The notes beneath the pieces were generated by a model that was not told the origin of the DNA, made no database searches, and saw only the letters and a program-made list of their open reading frames with translations. Positions 22,531 to 34,965 of a DNA stretch of 64,000 nucleotides are shown piece after piece. The stretch comes from Vitis vinifera (Eukaryota; Streptophyta; Magnoliopsida; Vitales; Vitaceae), in assembly GCF_030704535.1 (NCBI RefSeq), contig NC_081813.1:6414501-6478500 (forward strand). The letters run 5' to 3'. Both the position numbers and the translations under genes were made by a program. Positions within the stretch are counted from its first letter, which is position 1. Each line of letters opens with the position of its first letter.

Positions 22531-22660
22531 TCAGGAATTCTTTTTTGTTTGATAGGCAAAGCAAAAATTTGTTAAAAAAGAGCACCTAAAAAAACACAAG
22601 ACCAACAACAACAAAAACGAAAAATGAAAAACAAAACAAAACAGGGCACAACCCAACATT
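22531..22660 (-). mobile_element. Possible LINE 3'-end fragment
   Basis: On the minus strand the segment ends with AAATTTTTGCTTTGCCTATCAAAC followed by a short A-rich tail. TTTGCTT-CCTATCAAAAA is a common style of plant LINE 3' end. No coding sequence remains. Confidence 0.3.
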
Positions 22661-23110
22661 ATCTACCACAATATCAAATTTTATTACATGTGGCTACTGT
22701 AATATATACCACCATATATTATACTCAATATTTTCCAAGAAACTGGAAGATGGGAATAATATGGATACACATGCATGCAAGGCAAACATACATCAGGACA
22801 TTCAACATAGTTTTAAGACGGCAAATATTTTCCTCATAAAACTCATCCCACAGACCACCTTAAAAAATAAATAAATAAAGGACAACTGATGAAGCTAACA
22901 GAGAGAACTTACAAGAACTTGGGTGATTGTGAACTCTCATTTCATCACAAGCTTGATTGAGATGGTATAGCATATCTTCTTTCTGATGTTAAGCCATAAA
23001 AATCTATATATCCAGTCAATTTCTCAGATCTACAAAGAATTGAGTGAAAAGAATATCAGCTCATCTTAAGCTGCACCATAACATAAACCAACCAATCCCT
23101 CATTTTCAGT
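22661..23110. other. 3' flank of the second PPR gene
   Basis: AT-rich, with no coding feature. It probably includes the PPR 3' UTR; AATAAA-like words are present, but I cannot choose a poly(A) site. Confidence 0.35.
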
Positions 23111-24328
23111 CTATTGCTTCTTGGACAATACAGATTCAAACACACCAAGTTGATTCTTAGAAAATGAGGGCACCCTTTTCCGAGCCAACCTTAATATCAC
23201 CTTAGCTTTGTCAATCTCCCCATTGCCCTTAAGGCCTTCAAGTAGTTTATAGATGGTATCCACATTCAGAGACCAGTTTCTATTCATGCAGTCTTTGCAC
23301 ATCGTGTATGCCATATCAAACTCTCCTCCCTTACAAAGATAATGAATCATGGTCTGATAGATCTTAACATTGGGCTTATAACCCTTCCCATGTAAAGCGG
23401 AATAAACCTTTTTTGCCATTTCAAGATAACCAGCCTGGCAAAACCCTTTGATGACCAAATTATATGTAACCTCATCCGGGGTTATTCCGAGATACTCCAT
23501 CATACCCATCAAACTATTAGCTTGCCACGCTCTTCTCCTATTAACCAAGTACTGAATCCTAACATTAAAAGTTGCAAGATTCGGTAAACAACCCTTCATC
23601 ACCATAAGATTCCACAAGCCGTTGCCAACCTCCCATCGGTTACTCTTATAAAATGCGGATATAAGTGTAGTATAAGTCACAACATCTGGGTTTACACCAG
23701 CTTTCTCCATCTCTATCATGACCATATATGCTTTTTCCAATATATCCATATCGCAAAGAGCCTTAATAACAATATTAACCGAAAAAACATCCAATTCAAT
23801 GCCAAATTTAAAAGGAACATCTCTGAGAAACAAATCAATGGCTTCTAAATCATAGCTTTGTGTCAAAACCTTAAGGGCAGCATTAAATGATTTAACAGTC
23901 CTTTGACACCCAAATAAATGCATGTCATAGAAAGTATCAACAGCTTGTTTAATCATCCCAGCCTTACCATACAACATTATAATCCGAACAATGAACCCTT
24001 CACGCCGACCCTGAGGCAGAGTCTTTTGGTGCTCAAGCAAATGCTCGATGTAGTCGAACCGTCCAGCCCCTGCTAGCCTGGAAACCGTGTCCTCAAATGC
24101 AAATCGGTTCTCGACAACAAGCCTATTATGGGCATTAGCTTTGAACAATTGAAATAGCCTTTCGGGGTCTCGCTCGGCCTTAAGCTTGACAAGGGCAGGT
24201 TCTTCCAAGGGTTTATCAGGTTTTTTAATGCAATTTGATTTGGCACTTGTAACAGTTTCAGCAACAGGCGCAATGGCGGTGATGGCGGCGGCGTGGCAGA
24301 ATCTGCGAATGGGACGCAGAGAGAGCAT
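23111..24328 (-). CDS. Pentatricopeptide repeat protein, mitochondrial type (At1g80150-like)
   Basis: An uninterrupted frame of 405 residues. The N terminus (MLSLRPIRRFCHAAA) is Arg-rich and free of acidic residues, as in mitochondrial presequences. A linker with KLKAERDPERLFQLFKAN leads into about eight P-class PPR repeats from residue ~110 to ~390, for example NPDVVTYTTLISAFYKSNRW and TPDEVTYNLVIKGFCQAGYL. A conserved block HQKTLPQGRREGFIVRIIML precedes the repeats. No editing domain is present. From memory the sequence resembles Arabidopsis At1g80150, a short mitochondrial P-class PPR. Role: probable RNA binding in mitochondria; the target is unknown. The gene lies on the same strand as, and between, the other PPR gene and SEC11, but belongs to a different PPR subgroup than 14540-17008. 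Confidence 0.92.
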   Translation of the reverse strand: MLSLRPIRRFCHAAAITAIAPVAETVTSAKSNCIKKPDKPLEEPALVKLKAERDPERLFQLFKANAHNRLVVENRFAFEDTVSRLAGAGRFDYIEHLLEHQKTLPQGRREGFIVRIIMLYGKAGMIKQAVDTFYDMHLFGCQRTVKSFNAALKVLTQSYDLEAIDLFLRDVPFKFGIELDVFSVNIVIKALCDMDILEKAYMVMIEMEKAGVNPDVVTYTTLISAFYKSNRWEVGNGLWNLMVMKGCLPNLATFNVRIQYLVNRRRAWQANSLMGMMEYLGITPDEVTYNLVIKGFCQAGYLEMAKKVYSALHGKGYKPNVKIYQTMIHYLCKGGEFDMAYTMCKDCMNRNWSLNVDTIYKLLEGLKGNGEIDKAKVILRLARKRVPSFSKNQLGVFESVLSKKQ

Positions 24329-25768
24329 GTTCTATAGTTTCTGATGTAATTGAAGAATACCCATCTACTCAAATCATGATTTTCAGCATCTCCGTATCAA
24401 AAATCTTAACCACCCATGAAAAAACCCAGAAATCCAATTACAAGAAACAATCAAATCAATACAAACAATGTGTACTTTCAGGACTTCAATGTATCTTCGG
24501 TTTGATCCGTGAAAATCAGATAAGAAAATGAAAATTGAAGAAAGAGATGAAAGAATGGCTTAGCTGCTACTGAGTTGATCTGTGCGAAAGGAAATGGATG
24601 AAAACCTAAGTACAACCCCCAACGGACTGAAAGGAAATGAGAGTTTTGTGCCGTGGGGGTTTTTGGGGTTTTGAAAGGAGCCACCGTGTGGTAGGCGTTT
24701 TGCTGTCGCTTCTTAGGTTTTGGTTTGGGAAATGAATATGGGTCAGATCCTTGGATCCAAGTGACTCCTTGGTCGGATCCTGTCCAGGTGGATCCATATT
24801 GCCAAGATTCTTGCAAATAGGATTAGATTTTCATTCAGGCCCTTTTTCATGTCTTCAGCATTTCCAAAAATCTAAAAATATAAATAAAAAAATATTAATG
24901 TAATTTAAATTTTTATTTTTTATTTTTTAAAATAAAAAGAGTATTATTTATTATTTTTATTTTTATTTTTAAAATATTAAGTAAGTCTAATAATGCATTT
25001 ACTTCTACTAGTTTGAAATTTGAAATTTTATTAAATACTCCCATTACTTTATTTTTGTTAAAACAAAAGTGAAAACATGTTAAGATCAAAATTATTTTCA
25101 AATTTTTAATTAAAAATGTAAAAATAAAAGTGCAACAAAAAAATAGTCTTTGAATTTAGCTTCTCAATGACCTTAAAAGGAATATTAAAATAACATATAT
25201 ATTATCTTAAAAAATATTATTAAATTATGATAATTTGTAAAATATTAAAAAACCCTACAACAAAATTATGACATGAAGCTTTCATTTTGAAAATATGAAT
25301 TTAGTGAAACAGTAGTTCGAATGTCGTCTTGAAGTCTTTTCAAGAGACAAGTTTCATGTGAAAACCAGGGGGGAAAGCTTGCCCTGTGGTCATTATCACA
25401 GGTCTTCAAGAAACCCACCTGAGCAAATCTGTTCAAGACAGTTGGCTTTTTGCTCATGCTCTTCCATTGAAGACCTGCCATGCATTGCCTGAGAATGGGC
25501 ATGCTGTATATTCCACATTTCAAAGGTTTTTTCCTACTCAAATGTTTCCTCAACCAAGACCAACATTTATGTAATCAGAAAATTAAGTTCAAATGGTTAT
25601 GGGTTAGCTCTTAAATACTTCAACCTAAAACTTCCACATCAACAAATTTAAGTTATCATATCAAAAATCAACCAACTATTCCTTGGTTTTGTGTAGACAG
25701 GATGAGAAGAGACAAGGAGACTTGTTGATGGGTTTCTTGAGGGATTCCCCACATCTTGAACTTCATTC
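24329..25768. other. Upstream region of the PPR gene and SEC11 3' flank
   Basis: 24329-24830 is the likely 5' UTR and promoter of the PPR gene; it has four GATCC words between 24745 and 24795, including the palindrome CTTGGATCCAAG. 24830-25260 is AT-rich. 25260-25768 contains short frames without domains. No extra gene is supported. Confidence 0.4.
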
Positions 25769-28700
25769 TTAGTCCTTTGAAGTTATAACGAGCAATCCCA
25801 GTGCACCGATGAGAACATACTGCAAAAAAGACAACATATGTGAAATACCAGGCATATGGGTTTTAAATCCGTATGTATTTTGGAAAAAATTTCTCAGGTT
25901 AGAATTTTGACATTTTTCCATATATGTCAGCAAAATTTTGATAGTTTCCTTCAGTTCCAGCAAGAGAGAAAATCATACAGAAACTAAGGTGGTGTTTGTT
26001 TTTCTAACTTAATACTAAATGCAATCTACTTTCAAACTTTAGATGATTTGTTTTTAACTTTTTTTTCCTTCCTATTCCTAATTTTTAAAATTTTTTGACT
26101 AAATAGAAAATGTCAAAATATTTGGTTTCCTTGATGAATGCTAAAAATAATTTTTTAAAACAACCAAAACGCAATCTCAACACAAGCCTCATCCTATTAA
26201 TATTAATTACTTAACAGAAATAAAATAATATAAAAAACAAACAACTTAACACTTAATACCATTAAGTTGTATTTAGAGAGTTAAATTAAGTTCTATTTAA
26301 ATTTAAGTAAAAAAAAAAAACACCACCTAAGACTTATATCTTGGACATCATTTGAATTCTTTGTTTCCTTATACCAAGCCATATAACTATTTGTCAGCAA
26401 TCATACAGCTTTGGAGCTACTTTGAAACAGATCCTTGAGCACAAGCATTTTTCTTTTAGAATTTATCAATTAATAGTATACAAAATAATATCCAGACTAA
26501 TGTTAGTTTTCGGGACTGAAAAGCTAGCCAAAAGAAGTTTGATTTCCAGACAATGTTATAAGGAAAGCAAACCTTGATAAGCGGCTTTTCTGTCATGATG
26601 ATTGTCACCCAGCCGACATAAGGTAAGAAGCTGCAAATGTCAAAAAGTGGGCAATAAGAGGCTTCTAATGTTTATTTTGGATCAAATAAATAAATAAATA
26701 GGTGCATCCTTTTCTTTTAGCAGACTTTGAAAGAACTTAAAAAAAAAAAAAGAAAGTAATTATTCCTGTGGGTATTAAAGGTATATCATTCATACAATGG
26801 TGTGTATACCACATTTTCAATAAGGACAACTTGAACCTAAAGATAGCCAAACACAATGCACCAGGATTGCACGCTAACCTTGATGGAATGTCAGATTTAT
26901 ATGGATAGGTACATGAAAAAAGAAATTCACTTGGGCACTATACCAAATTTTCTTTAAGTTATTCCACCACTGACTAGGATAGCAAACCCTAAAGAAAATA
27001 GTTTGCAGCAGAGAGGATACAATTCCAGATTTTAGAGCTGTCTTTCATCTTTAGGGCATGTCAATCTGACCCATTTCCAAGGGTCTTGAGCTGTTAATAT
27101 TGCAAGAAACTGCAGAAATTGGATTAAAATAAAAATTTGGAAAAGTTTCAGCATTAGATCCAAGAACTCCTAGGTTCATTTTTCACTCATAACCATCCAT
27201 TGGATCTTCACCCTAGTTACATCACTACTCCATTTCAATGGCTTCTAACATCTTTTCTAAAATCTACATGCTTGCACAGTCCCCTGTGGCTGCCCTCAAT
27301 GAAGGGTTCTTCACATTAGATATGTGTAGGCATAAGCAGGCAAATGAAAATTAAAGATAAGTGTTTTTACCCCACAGCCCTCCCCATAATATGGTGCCGC
27401 TGAAGCCAGAGCTGACCATGGGCGTACAAAAGCCTGTCATCCCCATAATTGTTATCCCCTGATAAAGACAGAAAAAGTGAGACATTGGAGAATATCATAG
27501 TAGTGGCATATGGTTGGGACACAATACACTGTATTATGACTAAAGGAGTTGCACATGTATTAGAGAATATCTCTCTCTGACTGTTTGAGAAAGCGTACAA
27601 AGAAAGTTATTATTGTAGAGAAAAAAAACTTCTCCACTCTTCGTTTTAAGTAAGCATATTTAAATTGTCATAAAGTTGTATATTTTTTAATTTCTTTTTA
27701 AAAGTGGATCTGTTTCTAGAATTCTACTCCACCTTTGGCTAATCCATTCATAGGATGATACAGTGTGACAAGATATAATGCACAAGAGATTAGCATAAGA
27801 ATGAGAGATGCAAAGTGGATTGGAAAAGGTTGAGTGCAACACCTACCCTTCTTCGAAAGGAAGCAACTATCCTGGTTATTTTTGGAGAATGCGGGTTACA
27901 ACAAAAAAGAAATGGGTTGGCTTAATATAAAAGTCAAAGATATCAATGAATGATAAGACAAAATGAGCATCATATTTAAAGCAGAGAGCTGAATGCGAAT
28001 CACAATGATATAATATTGTGCCAAATTACTTTACCACATAACCACAAAAAAAAAAAAGGTTCAGATAATGTCATCAGAAAAAAAAACATCTAATGATACA
28101 TGGCAGCTGCTTAAATTTGTAATAGTCAGGTCTTTATTTCCAAGAATCTGATTACCTTTTGTGAGGACATCAACTTCTCCAGTATCTTGCCGTTCGTGAA
28201 CCTGCAAAGATGGTTAATCATCAAAGATTCACTGGACAACAATGCGATGACTATCAAATTAATGAAAGTTGATTAAAAAAGTCTCAATACTAACAATAGA
28301 AAATGATATTTTTCAACTTTTAAGTATTAATTGTAAAGTAAAATAAATAAAACTTGTAATACAAGATTAGATCCATATATTTCTAAGAGTTAGAAACAGA
28401 GTACATAACATTATTTGCTGGGAAAAACAATGAGAAAACCAATTCTGAAAGGATACCTAATCATGTGTGTTAATGCACTAGTCCAAGATGGTGATTTTGT
28501 TCCATTGCACTAAGTCTGATGCATCTTACCTCTAATGGTCTTACTGGCATCATTCAACTTCATGCTGCTTTAGAGTTGATTATTCTATAAGATATGTGTG
28601 CATTTGAATTAATTAGAGCTAAAGGAATGATTATGATATGATCACTAGGTGTACAATTTGGAGAAAACTTGAAAAACGAAGTCAGGAAGTCAAAAAGGAG

Positions 28701-31700
28701 GCAGGATGTTTGAACATCTCAAAGGACATTCAAACACTATCCTGAAGGGCGTTCAAATACCACACCGGAAGGCATTCAAAGCTACCCTGGAGGGCATTCA
28801 AATGTCCTTCCTTAGCATTTGAATGTAATCCTTGACCAGTCCAATGTCGGGCCCTCCTATTCATATTTGTAAGCCCATTTTTCATATGTTTAAGAGTGTT
28901 TTTGTAAAATTAAATTTAAAATTTCCCTCCAAAAGTGTTTCCTAGGTTTTTGATATAAATAAATGATTTTATTGAGTTACATTTGAGACATAAGAAAATA
29001 GTCATCCCTATAGCCCTAGTTCTTCATCTCCCAAGCTTTTAAAAGTATTCTTGAAAGATTCTTTGGTTAAAAAAGGGGTGTGATCAATCTGCTAGCTTCA
29101 GCATGGGCTTAAGGTTAAGGTGTCCACTACGGAGCACAGATGTTGCATTGTGGACATGAAGATTTGTATAGGTTCTAAATAATATTAGACCCTGAGTAGT
29201 AGGTGCATTTGAATCAGGTAATTTTGTGTACATTCCTTTCATATTTAGTAGATTTCTTTGCAGTCTTTAGACCTGTAGCTTTTTTACATCTAGAGTTTTT
29301 GGGGAACTCTGTAAGTGGTTTTTCCAAATTACATCCAGTTTTATTGTGGGATTGATGAACTTGTAGACATTGTTGAATTCATTGAGAATAATTCAGGAAA
29401 AAAAAAATTAATTGGGATAACTTGCTTGGACTACCTACTCAAACCAAAAAACCCCCAACAATACAACAGCACCCCCCACCCCCAACCCAAAAAAACACAT
29501 TTTTCTGTAGGTAGTTCCCTTAATCAAGGCTGGAACTTACAATGTGAATGCTCTTACTAAAACTTCTACTCAAATATGTGCCCTCATATTTATAGCTGAA
29601 CCGATGGAATGAGAAAAGCACAATAAATGCAAAATGTAAAAGTGGATTAAAAAGAAAAGTTGACTTCGATGCTTTGAGAACAATGAGAAAGGACTCTTGA
29701 TGTAGGATGGAGATAGAGAGAAGAGGTCAAGATCAGCTGAATTTAGAGCATGTAGTGACAAGGTTTATAACACTCAAGTCTCAAGTAATATCTTGTTTGA
29801 ACAGCCATGGATAAGGCACTCTCTTTAGTTATATATCAGAATTTCTCACCAATATGCATTTATATATATCAACACAGAGTTGGTATACACTTCTAGATAC
29901 CATAATATCACTTTTGGTCTCTCAAAATTGGTATAAGGCTCACTGAAAAGTTTGAGAACCACTTTATTTATAAGATTGGAAGTCAGGCTACGGGCACTAG
30001 AGGCAAGAGTGTGCAGTGCATAAGGAAACAATTAATTCTTTCGACCATATAGAAAATCCAAATCATGGATATTGTATCCTGTACTGTACCAGAACATGCT
30101 TGCAACTAACCATTGGAGCATCTCAAAATTAACACAACCAAAAAATTAAAGATATTTTTCTTGTATTTCAACATTCACTGCAACCAAAAAGTATGAGACA
30201 TTCTTAACTTGAAAGTTGTGGACTAGGGATGCTAACAAGACAGGTCAAATAGAAGATCCTCCCTGTTTAAGTTGTCCCTAAATGGATGGGCCTGACCATA
30301 AAGATATGGCTCATACCAATTGCTACAACAGCAACTAAAACATTTTATATGTACTTGTTTAACAAATATGTTATAAATTATCTAAGATGTGCAGCTTTAA
30401 CCATATATAACCAGTGTTACAGTATGGTTATATAAAATAGGCCCCAGGCCCAGCACATCCTCACCTCAAACCATCATGGTATCAGTACTGAAAATTCAAT
30501 GAAACTCATAGAAAAGGAAATAGCGTAATAGAACAAGGGCTCCCCAAGGATGGAAACAGTATGCCGCTGCTCTGGACTTAAACTCTTCATTATATTCACT
30601 GCAACCCTTCTCACAAAAGGAGACAGGTTTGTGACAGTAACAGGGAAAAAATGATTAGCTCCTCTACTTGAAGAGAAAATGTAATTTGTTTGAAAAAAGG
30701 AAAGCAAAAGAATAGTTAGTTCACAGGATGAACCAAAACCTCCAATGTTTTCGACATGTCATGATGGAAAATATCCAGCATGCTAATCGTGGAAACTCTG
30801 ATGGGCCTACATATCAACACAGCCCCAACAACACATTGTTCCAAAATGAGAAAGAAGGAATAGGGGAAAAAAATAACACTGGATCGAAAACTACAAGATA
30901 ATGCGCACTACATCAGGGAAAATGAGCACTGCTTTAAAATCACTTCTAGATCCAAGTGCATAAAGCTCACACAAGAAAATTCAGACATCAGCACCGCATG
31001 GAAATGAATGAATGAGAAAAGCTCTGCTAATATATTTACCTTAATTACACGGTGAACAATTGGTATTTCACGACCCTGAACACAGAAATAGGTAAAGAAA
31101 ATATATTATCAAACAAGAAGTAGAAGAACAAGATATATGAAAAACTCCAAAGAGAATTATCAGAATTCAAAAGAAAAATAAGTAAACATGCAAAAAGATT
31201 ATGTTATGTTTGAATAAACAATCATAGAAAATCTCATGTTAAATGAAAATGATATTTTGCTTTTGAAGCTAATGAAATATATGCTTCTTCTCATTTTGAC
31301 TGCCTAGATATTTGGACATTCAAACATAGAAAATTTCACCTTAAATAGACATAATATTTTGCTTTTGAAACTAATTAAATAAATGCTTCTTCTCATCTTT
31401 GACTGCCTAAATATTTGGACAACTGATCCCAATATCCACTTCAAACATTACAACAAACCTCTGTCTTTGGATGATAAAGACCTGAAAGTTCATTCAAATT
31501 TGACAATTGCAAATCCATGAAAGATCCAAAAAGAGTTGACAAATAAATGAAGGATGTGTGTAATCACCCTTCCATTGTGTAGCCTAAGCATGCCATGAAA
31601 TGGAGGTGTCAACTCTTCCTAGATCTTATACAAGTTATTCCACTTCAAACATAGCAGATGGTATATCCTCCTTTACATGTTATTCCATTGAATATCCCTT

Positions 31701-33761
31701 TTCTCTTTCATTTCTATAAAGGAAAAAGTGACAGATATTTAAGAAAATTATATTAAAGGAAGAAAGCAAAGAAGCCAGTATGAATTTTCAATTTATATGC
31801 ATTTGACAACCATAAATCCAAACTGAAATTACAAAAACCAGATTCAACAAATTAAAAAATTTTAAAAAAAAACATCAAAAGAGTACTCACATCTACATTA
31901 AACACAACAATTTCCCCTGCACGAATAGGATCTTTACTCATGTGTAAGAACAAAATGTCCCCCTGCAAACGCAATGAATGTATTATTTAATTAAGAAATA
32001 TAGAAAATGGTAGAAAAAGTAGGAATCATTCTATGAAAATAGGTTGGAATGAGAGTATTGGAACAAAAACATAAACCAATGATGTAGAAACAATATCTCT
32101 AATGGAAAGATGAAGTAGAAATATTAAAGTATGCCTCATTATAATAGATGTTTCAGTTTTGTATTCTTCAGTAAGTTGCATGTACTGCACAAATATAATG
32201 GTAAGAAAAATCCAGAAATTCCTCCTCCCTCTAGTTATAAAAACATATGTCAAAACACTTGTCTACAAATAGTACTCTCCTCAAACACTGGTATCAAATA
32301 GTCCTCCACAAGCCCATCAACCCAACCCCTAATTCCATTGTTAATTTTAGGACCCAGTGGTCCATTGTGTCTTCCCCCTTCTCCAGAAGTCAGTGCCCAA
32401 GAGGAGACAAATTCATACCATGTTAAGAAGGAAGAGGGCTGCCTCCATAAAAATGGAAGCTTGCAGCTACCTTTTAAACAAGGCATAGGAAAGAGGGCTG
32501 CCTCCATAAAGACAGAAGCTTGAAGCTACCTTTTAAACAAGGCATTTCCCTTGGTCATTCTTTCAACTATTAAAAAGCGGGATTGCTCTTCCTCTTTGTT
32601 AGCAGAAGTTGATTTTACTAGCAAAAATAATAGTTGAAGACACACCAAGTGCGTTATACAAACAAATTGCAGGATATAAAACTGTACAAGAATTCACTTG
32701 ATAAAAGGAGTTACCCTCTTGAAGCCCGGCTCCATGCTTCCAGAAAGAACAACAACAACAGGAGATTCGCTGCCAGTAATGCACATCAATGCCTTCCATA
32801 TAATCAGTGCAGATGTAACGATCATACCTGAAACAGTACCCAGACCACTCACATACAGTATTTATCAAATGTGACACCAGCATCTCAAAATTTATCATAG
32901 TCCTTTATGAATACATTATCTAATCCAACGAAATATCTGTGGGATCAAAATTTGAATGTGCTTGCATCTTATTAGAAATTTCTCTCAAACTGTTCAAGTA
33001 GATGCAAGGTTTAACCTGAAAATCAAGTCAACTATGTCAAATAATTGTATAGCAGCACTTGGCTTGAAATTTTTGCTTTCTCCTGCCTCACACAATGAGA
33101 AATCTAAGATTCAAATTTTCTCTTCATTTACTTTTCATATCTTTTCTCAGCAACCAAAGGAAGAGTTATCAAAATCTGATTCCACGAGTCATGTTTGTTT
33201 TCACTATGGTTTATTCCACATTGCTTTGAATCAGACTTGAAAGTAATGCTTTCTGCAGGAAGAATCATGATCCATGAAATCCCTAATGATTAAGCACATT
33301 GCTACTTGAATTCATGGCTTTTTTTAATAGGTGAGAAAATATATCTTATAAACCTTCATAGACTGCAAAATAACCCTCGGAACATCAAACCTTCGTTAGC
33401 AATCTAAGGGACAAAGGAAGAAAATAAATATTCTCAGAGAATAAAGGGTGGTAATCAAAATCATGCAGCATCTTAGGTCAGAACAAGAGAAATTCATGGG
33501 CAAACACTTGGAATGGTCAGTTTTTTAATTATTTGAGACCTGAGAAAACTAAATCCCCTTTTGCAAAGCCCAATACAACTATTTACTGTTTTCAAATATT
33601 TGATCCTCTTTTCCTTTTATCTCCTTTTCTTAGCAACCAAGCAAACGTAAAGAGTGGGAGGGATAGGGATTTAGGAACTAACCGAGACTGACAGCCTGGC
33701 TGAGCACCTGCCGGATCTGAATGGATTTAATAGAATCGACGGTCTCTCCGATCCAACCCAT
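25769..33761 (-). CDS. SEC11: Signal peptidase complex catalytic subunit SEC11
   Basis: The eight exons in transcript order are 33683-33761, 32715-32827, 31891-31962, 31040-31075, 28156-28201, 27371-27458, 26573-26630 and 25769-25819. They join to 543 nt, or 180 residues plus stop, the usual length for the family. All introns are GT-AG and the phases agree. SEC11 is the serine protease of the ER signal peptidase complex that removes signal peptides from secretory proteins. An N-terminal amphipathic region is followed by a membrane anchor (about 28-45). The catalytic Ser is Ser57 in [12 protein letters not shown], the catalytic His is His96 in PIVHRVI, and Asp residues 117, 122 and 123 lie in [10 protein letters not shown] short hydrophobic C-terminal segment ([12 protein letters not shown]) ends in TSKD. 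The start [10 protein letters not shown] is the only in-frame ATG of exon 1. Long introns hold repeats. The location beside the DCC and rhomboid genes matches At1g52600. Confidence 0.95.
28460..29400 (+). repeat. Repeat insertion in SEC11 intron 4, LTR-like
   Basis: The first ~280 bp (28460-28740) aligns with 59050-59325 at the far end of the window. Shared landmarks are TTAATGCA, a GGTCTTA block, TTTAGA(G/A)TTGATTAT, TTGGAGAAAAC and GTCAAAAAGG/CTCAAAAAGTGG. Inside, 28715-28810 has four ~24-bp units sharing GG(A/G)C(A/G)TTCAAA. The rest resembles LTR 3' parts but has no clear ends; one end may be near AATAATTCAGGAAAAAAAA at 29390-29408. Confidence 0.5.
31217..31421. repeat. Tandem duplication, ~102 bp period, in SEC11 intron 3
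   Basis: Two adjacent copies offset by 102 bases share CATAGAAAAT, ATATTTTGCTTTTGAA, ATGCTTCTTCTCAT, TTTGACTGCCTA and ATATTTGGACA. Confidence 0.85.
32431..32548. repeat. Tandem duplication, 59 bp period, in SEC11 intron 2
   Basis: AAGAGGGCTGCCTCCATAAA and CTACCTTTTAAACAAGGCAT are each repeated after 59 bases with only a few differences, so the event is recent. Confidence 0.9.
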
Positions 33762-34840
33762 GTTTTCTTTTCTCACGTTTTCCTTTCCTCTGGGTTTTCT
33801 CGGCGGCCAAACGCAAAACTGGGTGCACCGTCGAGACTACAGACAAGGCTAGCTACCGAAGCCGGTCCACTTTTCTATCCTTTCTTTTTTCATATAAGGA
33901 CGTAAATATAATAAAAATATTTTTAAAAAATAAATAAAACATATTTAACATATACGTTTATCTTTTTTCTTAGCATTTTTTAATAATATAAATATATTAT
34001 TTATGATCGATTTTTAATTTTCTTAATTATACCAAAGAGCTTTTTAATATTGTTTATTGATCTCTTGAATATTAATTTTTAAATAAATTTATTAAATTAT
34101 CGCTTATATTTGTTAAATATCGATTTCACAAAAAAAAATTAAAAAAATAATAAATAAATAATAAATTAAAAGTTAATAAATAATTTTCTTATGCTTCTTT
34201 AAATTTATTTCACTTAATTTATTATATTGTATAAGGATTGAATAATTTTAAAATACATAAAATTTCAACTAATTTTAATTATATATTTTTTTTTTCATAA
34301 TAAACATGAGAAAATTATTTTCCTTAATATTTTTTTTTCTTTTCTTAATACTTTCCGAAAACCAAACACAACTTTAAAGTTCATGTATATAAAAGAAATT
34401 TGATGAAGTATAATTATTTATCTTTTTTAATATAACCTTCTTTTACTGATGCAATAAAAAAAATGATAGTTTGATAATTCCTCAAAATATGCTAGATTTA
34501 CAGGTATTTCAAAATAAACTAAGATGTAACAACTATTGTTTGTTTGATGAATCTCCATGAAGTAATAAAGCTATCGTGAATAAACAGTACACGCACTTCA
34601 TTTGTGATCGAGTTTTATGATGACCTAAAAGACATCCTATATCAACATATCTCGACAATTTGTAATGTTTGATTGCTTTAATAAAATAGACATATATTAG
34701 TTGTTGTGTATTTGATACGACTCCAATATATTTGAGTGGATATAAAACTATAACTTGTTAAAAATTTGACATAAACGACAATACGTATGTATAATTGACA
34801 AGATAAATAAGTGCACTAGAATATGACACTTAAAGACTAA

Positions 34841-34965
34841 GAGTGCGTTTGATAATTATTCTGAGAAGTGTTTCTAGTCTTTTTAATACTTTAAAAATAA
34901 AAAATTTCAATTGTTAAAAAGATTAGAAACACTTTTTAAAATTATTGTCAAATGTACTCTAATTA
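34841..34965. mobile_element. Foldback MITE-like repeat, best copy in the window
   Basis: About 120 bp that is nearly palindromic. The left arm begins AGAGTGCGTTTGATAATTAT and continues to AAGTGTTTCTAGTCTTTTTAA. The right arm is its imperfect complement, running from TTAAAAAGATTAGAAACACTT to TTGTCAAATGTACTCT. Related copies lie near 2018-2130, 17737-17862, 41479-41693, 41692-41812, 43665-43792, 49528-49655 and 51689-51813. Confidence 0.8.

Noticed and set aside
24073..24816. Frames overlapping and upstream of the second PPR start, including a Pro-rich 112-residue one
   Set aside because: One overlaps the PPR N terminus in another frame. The other lies in its probable promoter and shows no domain or splice link.
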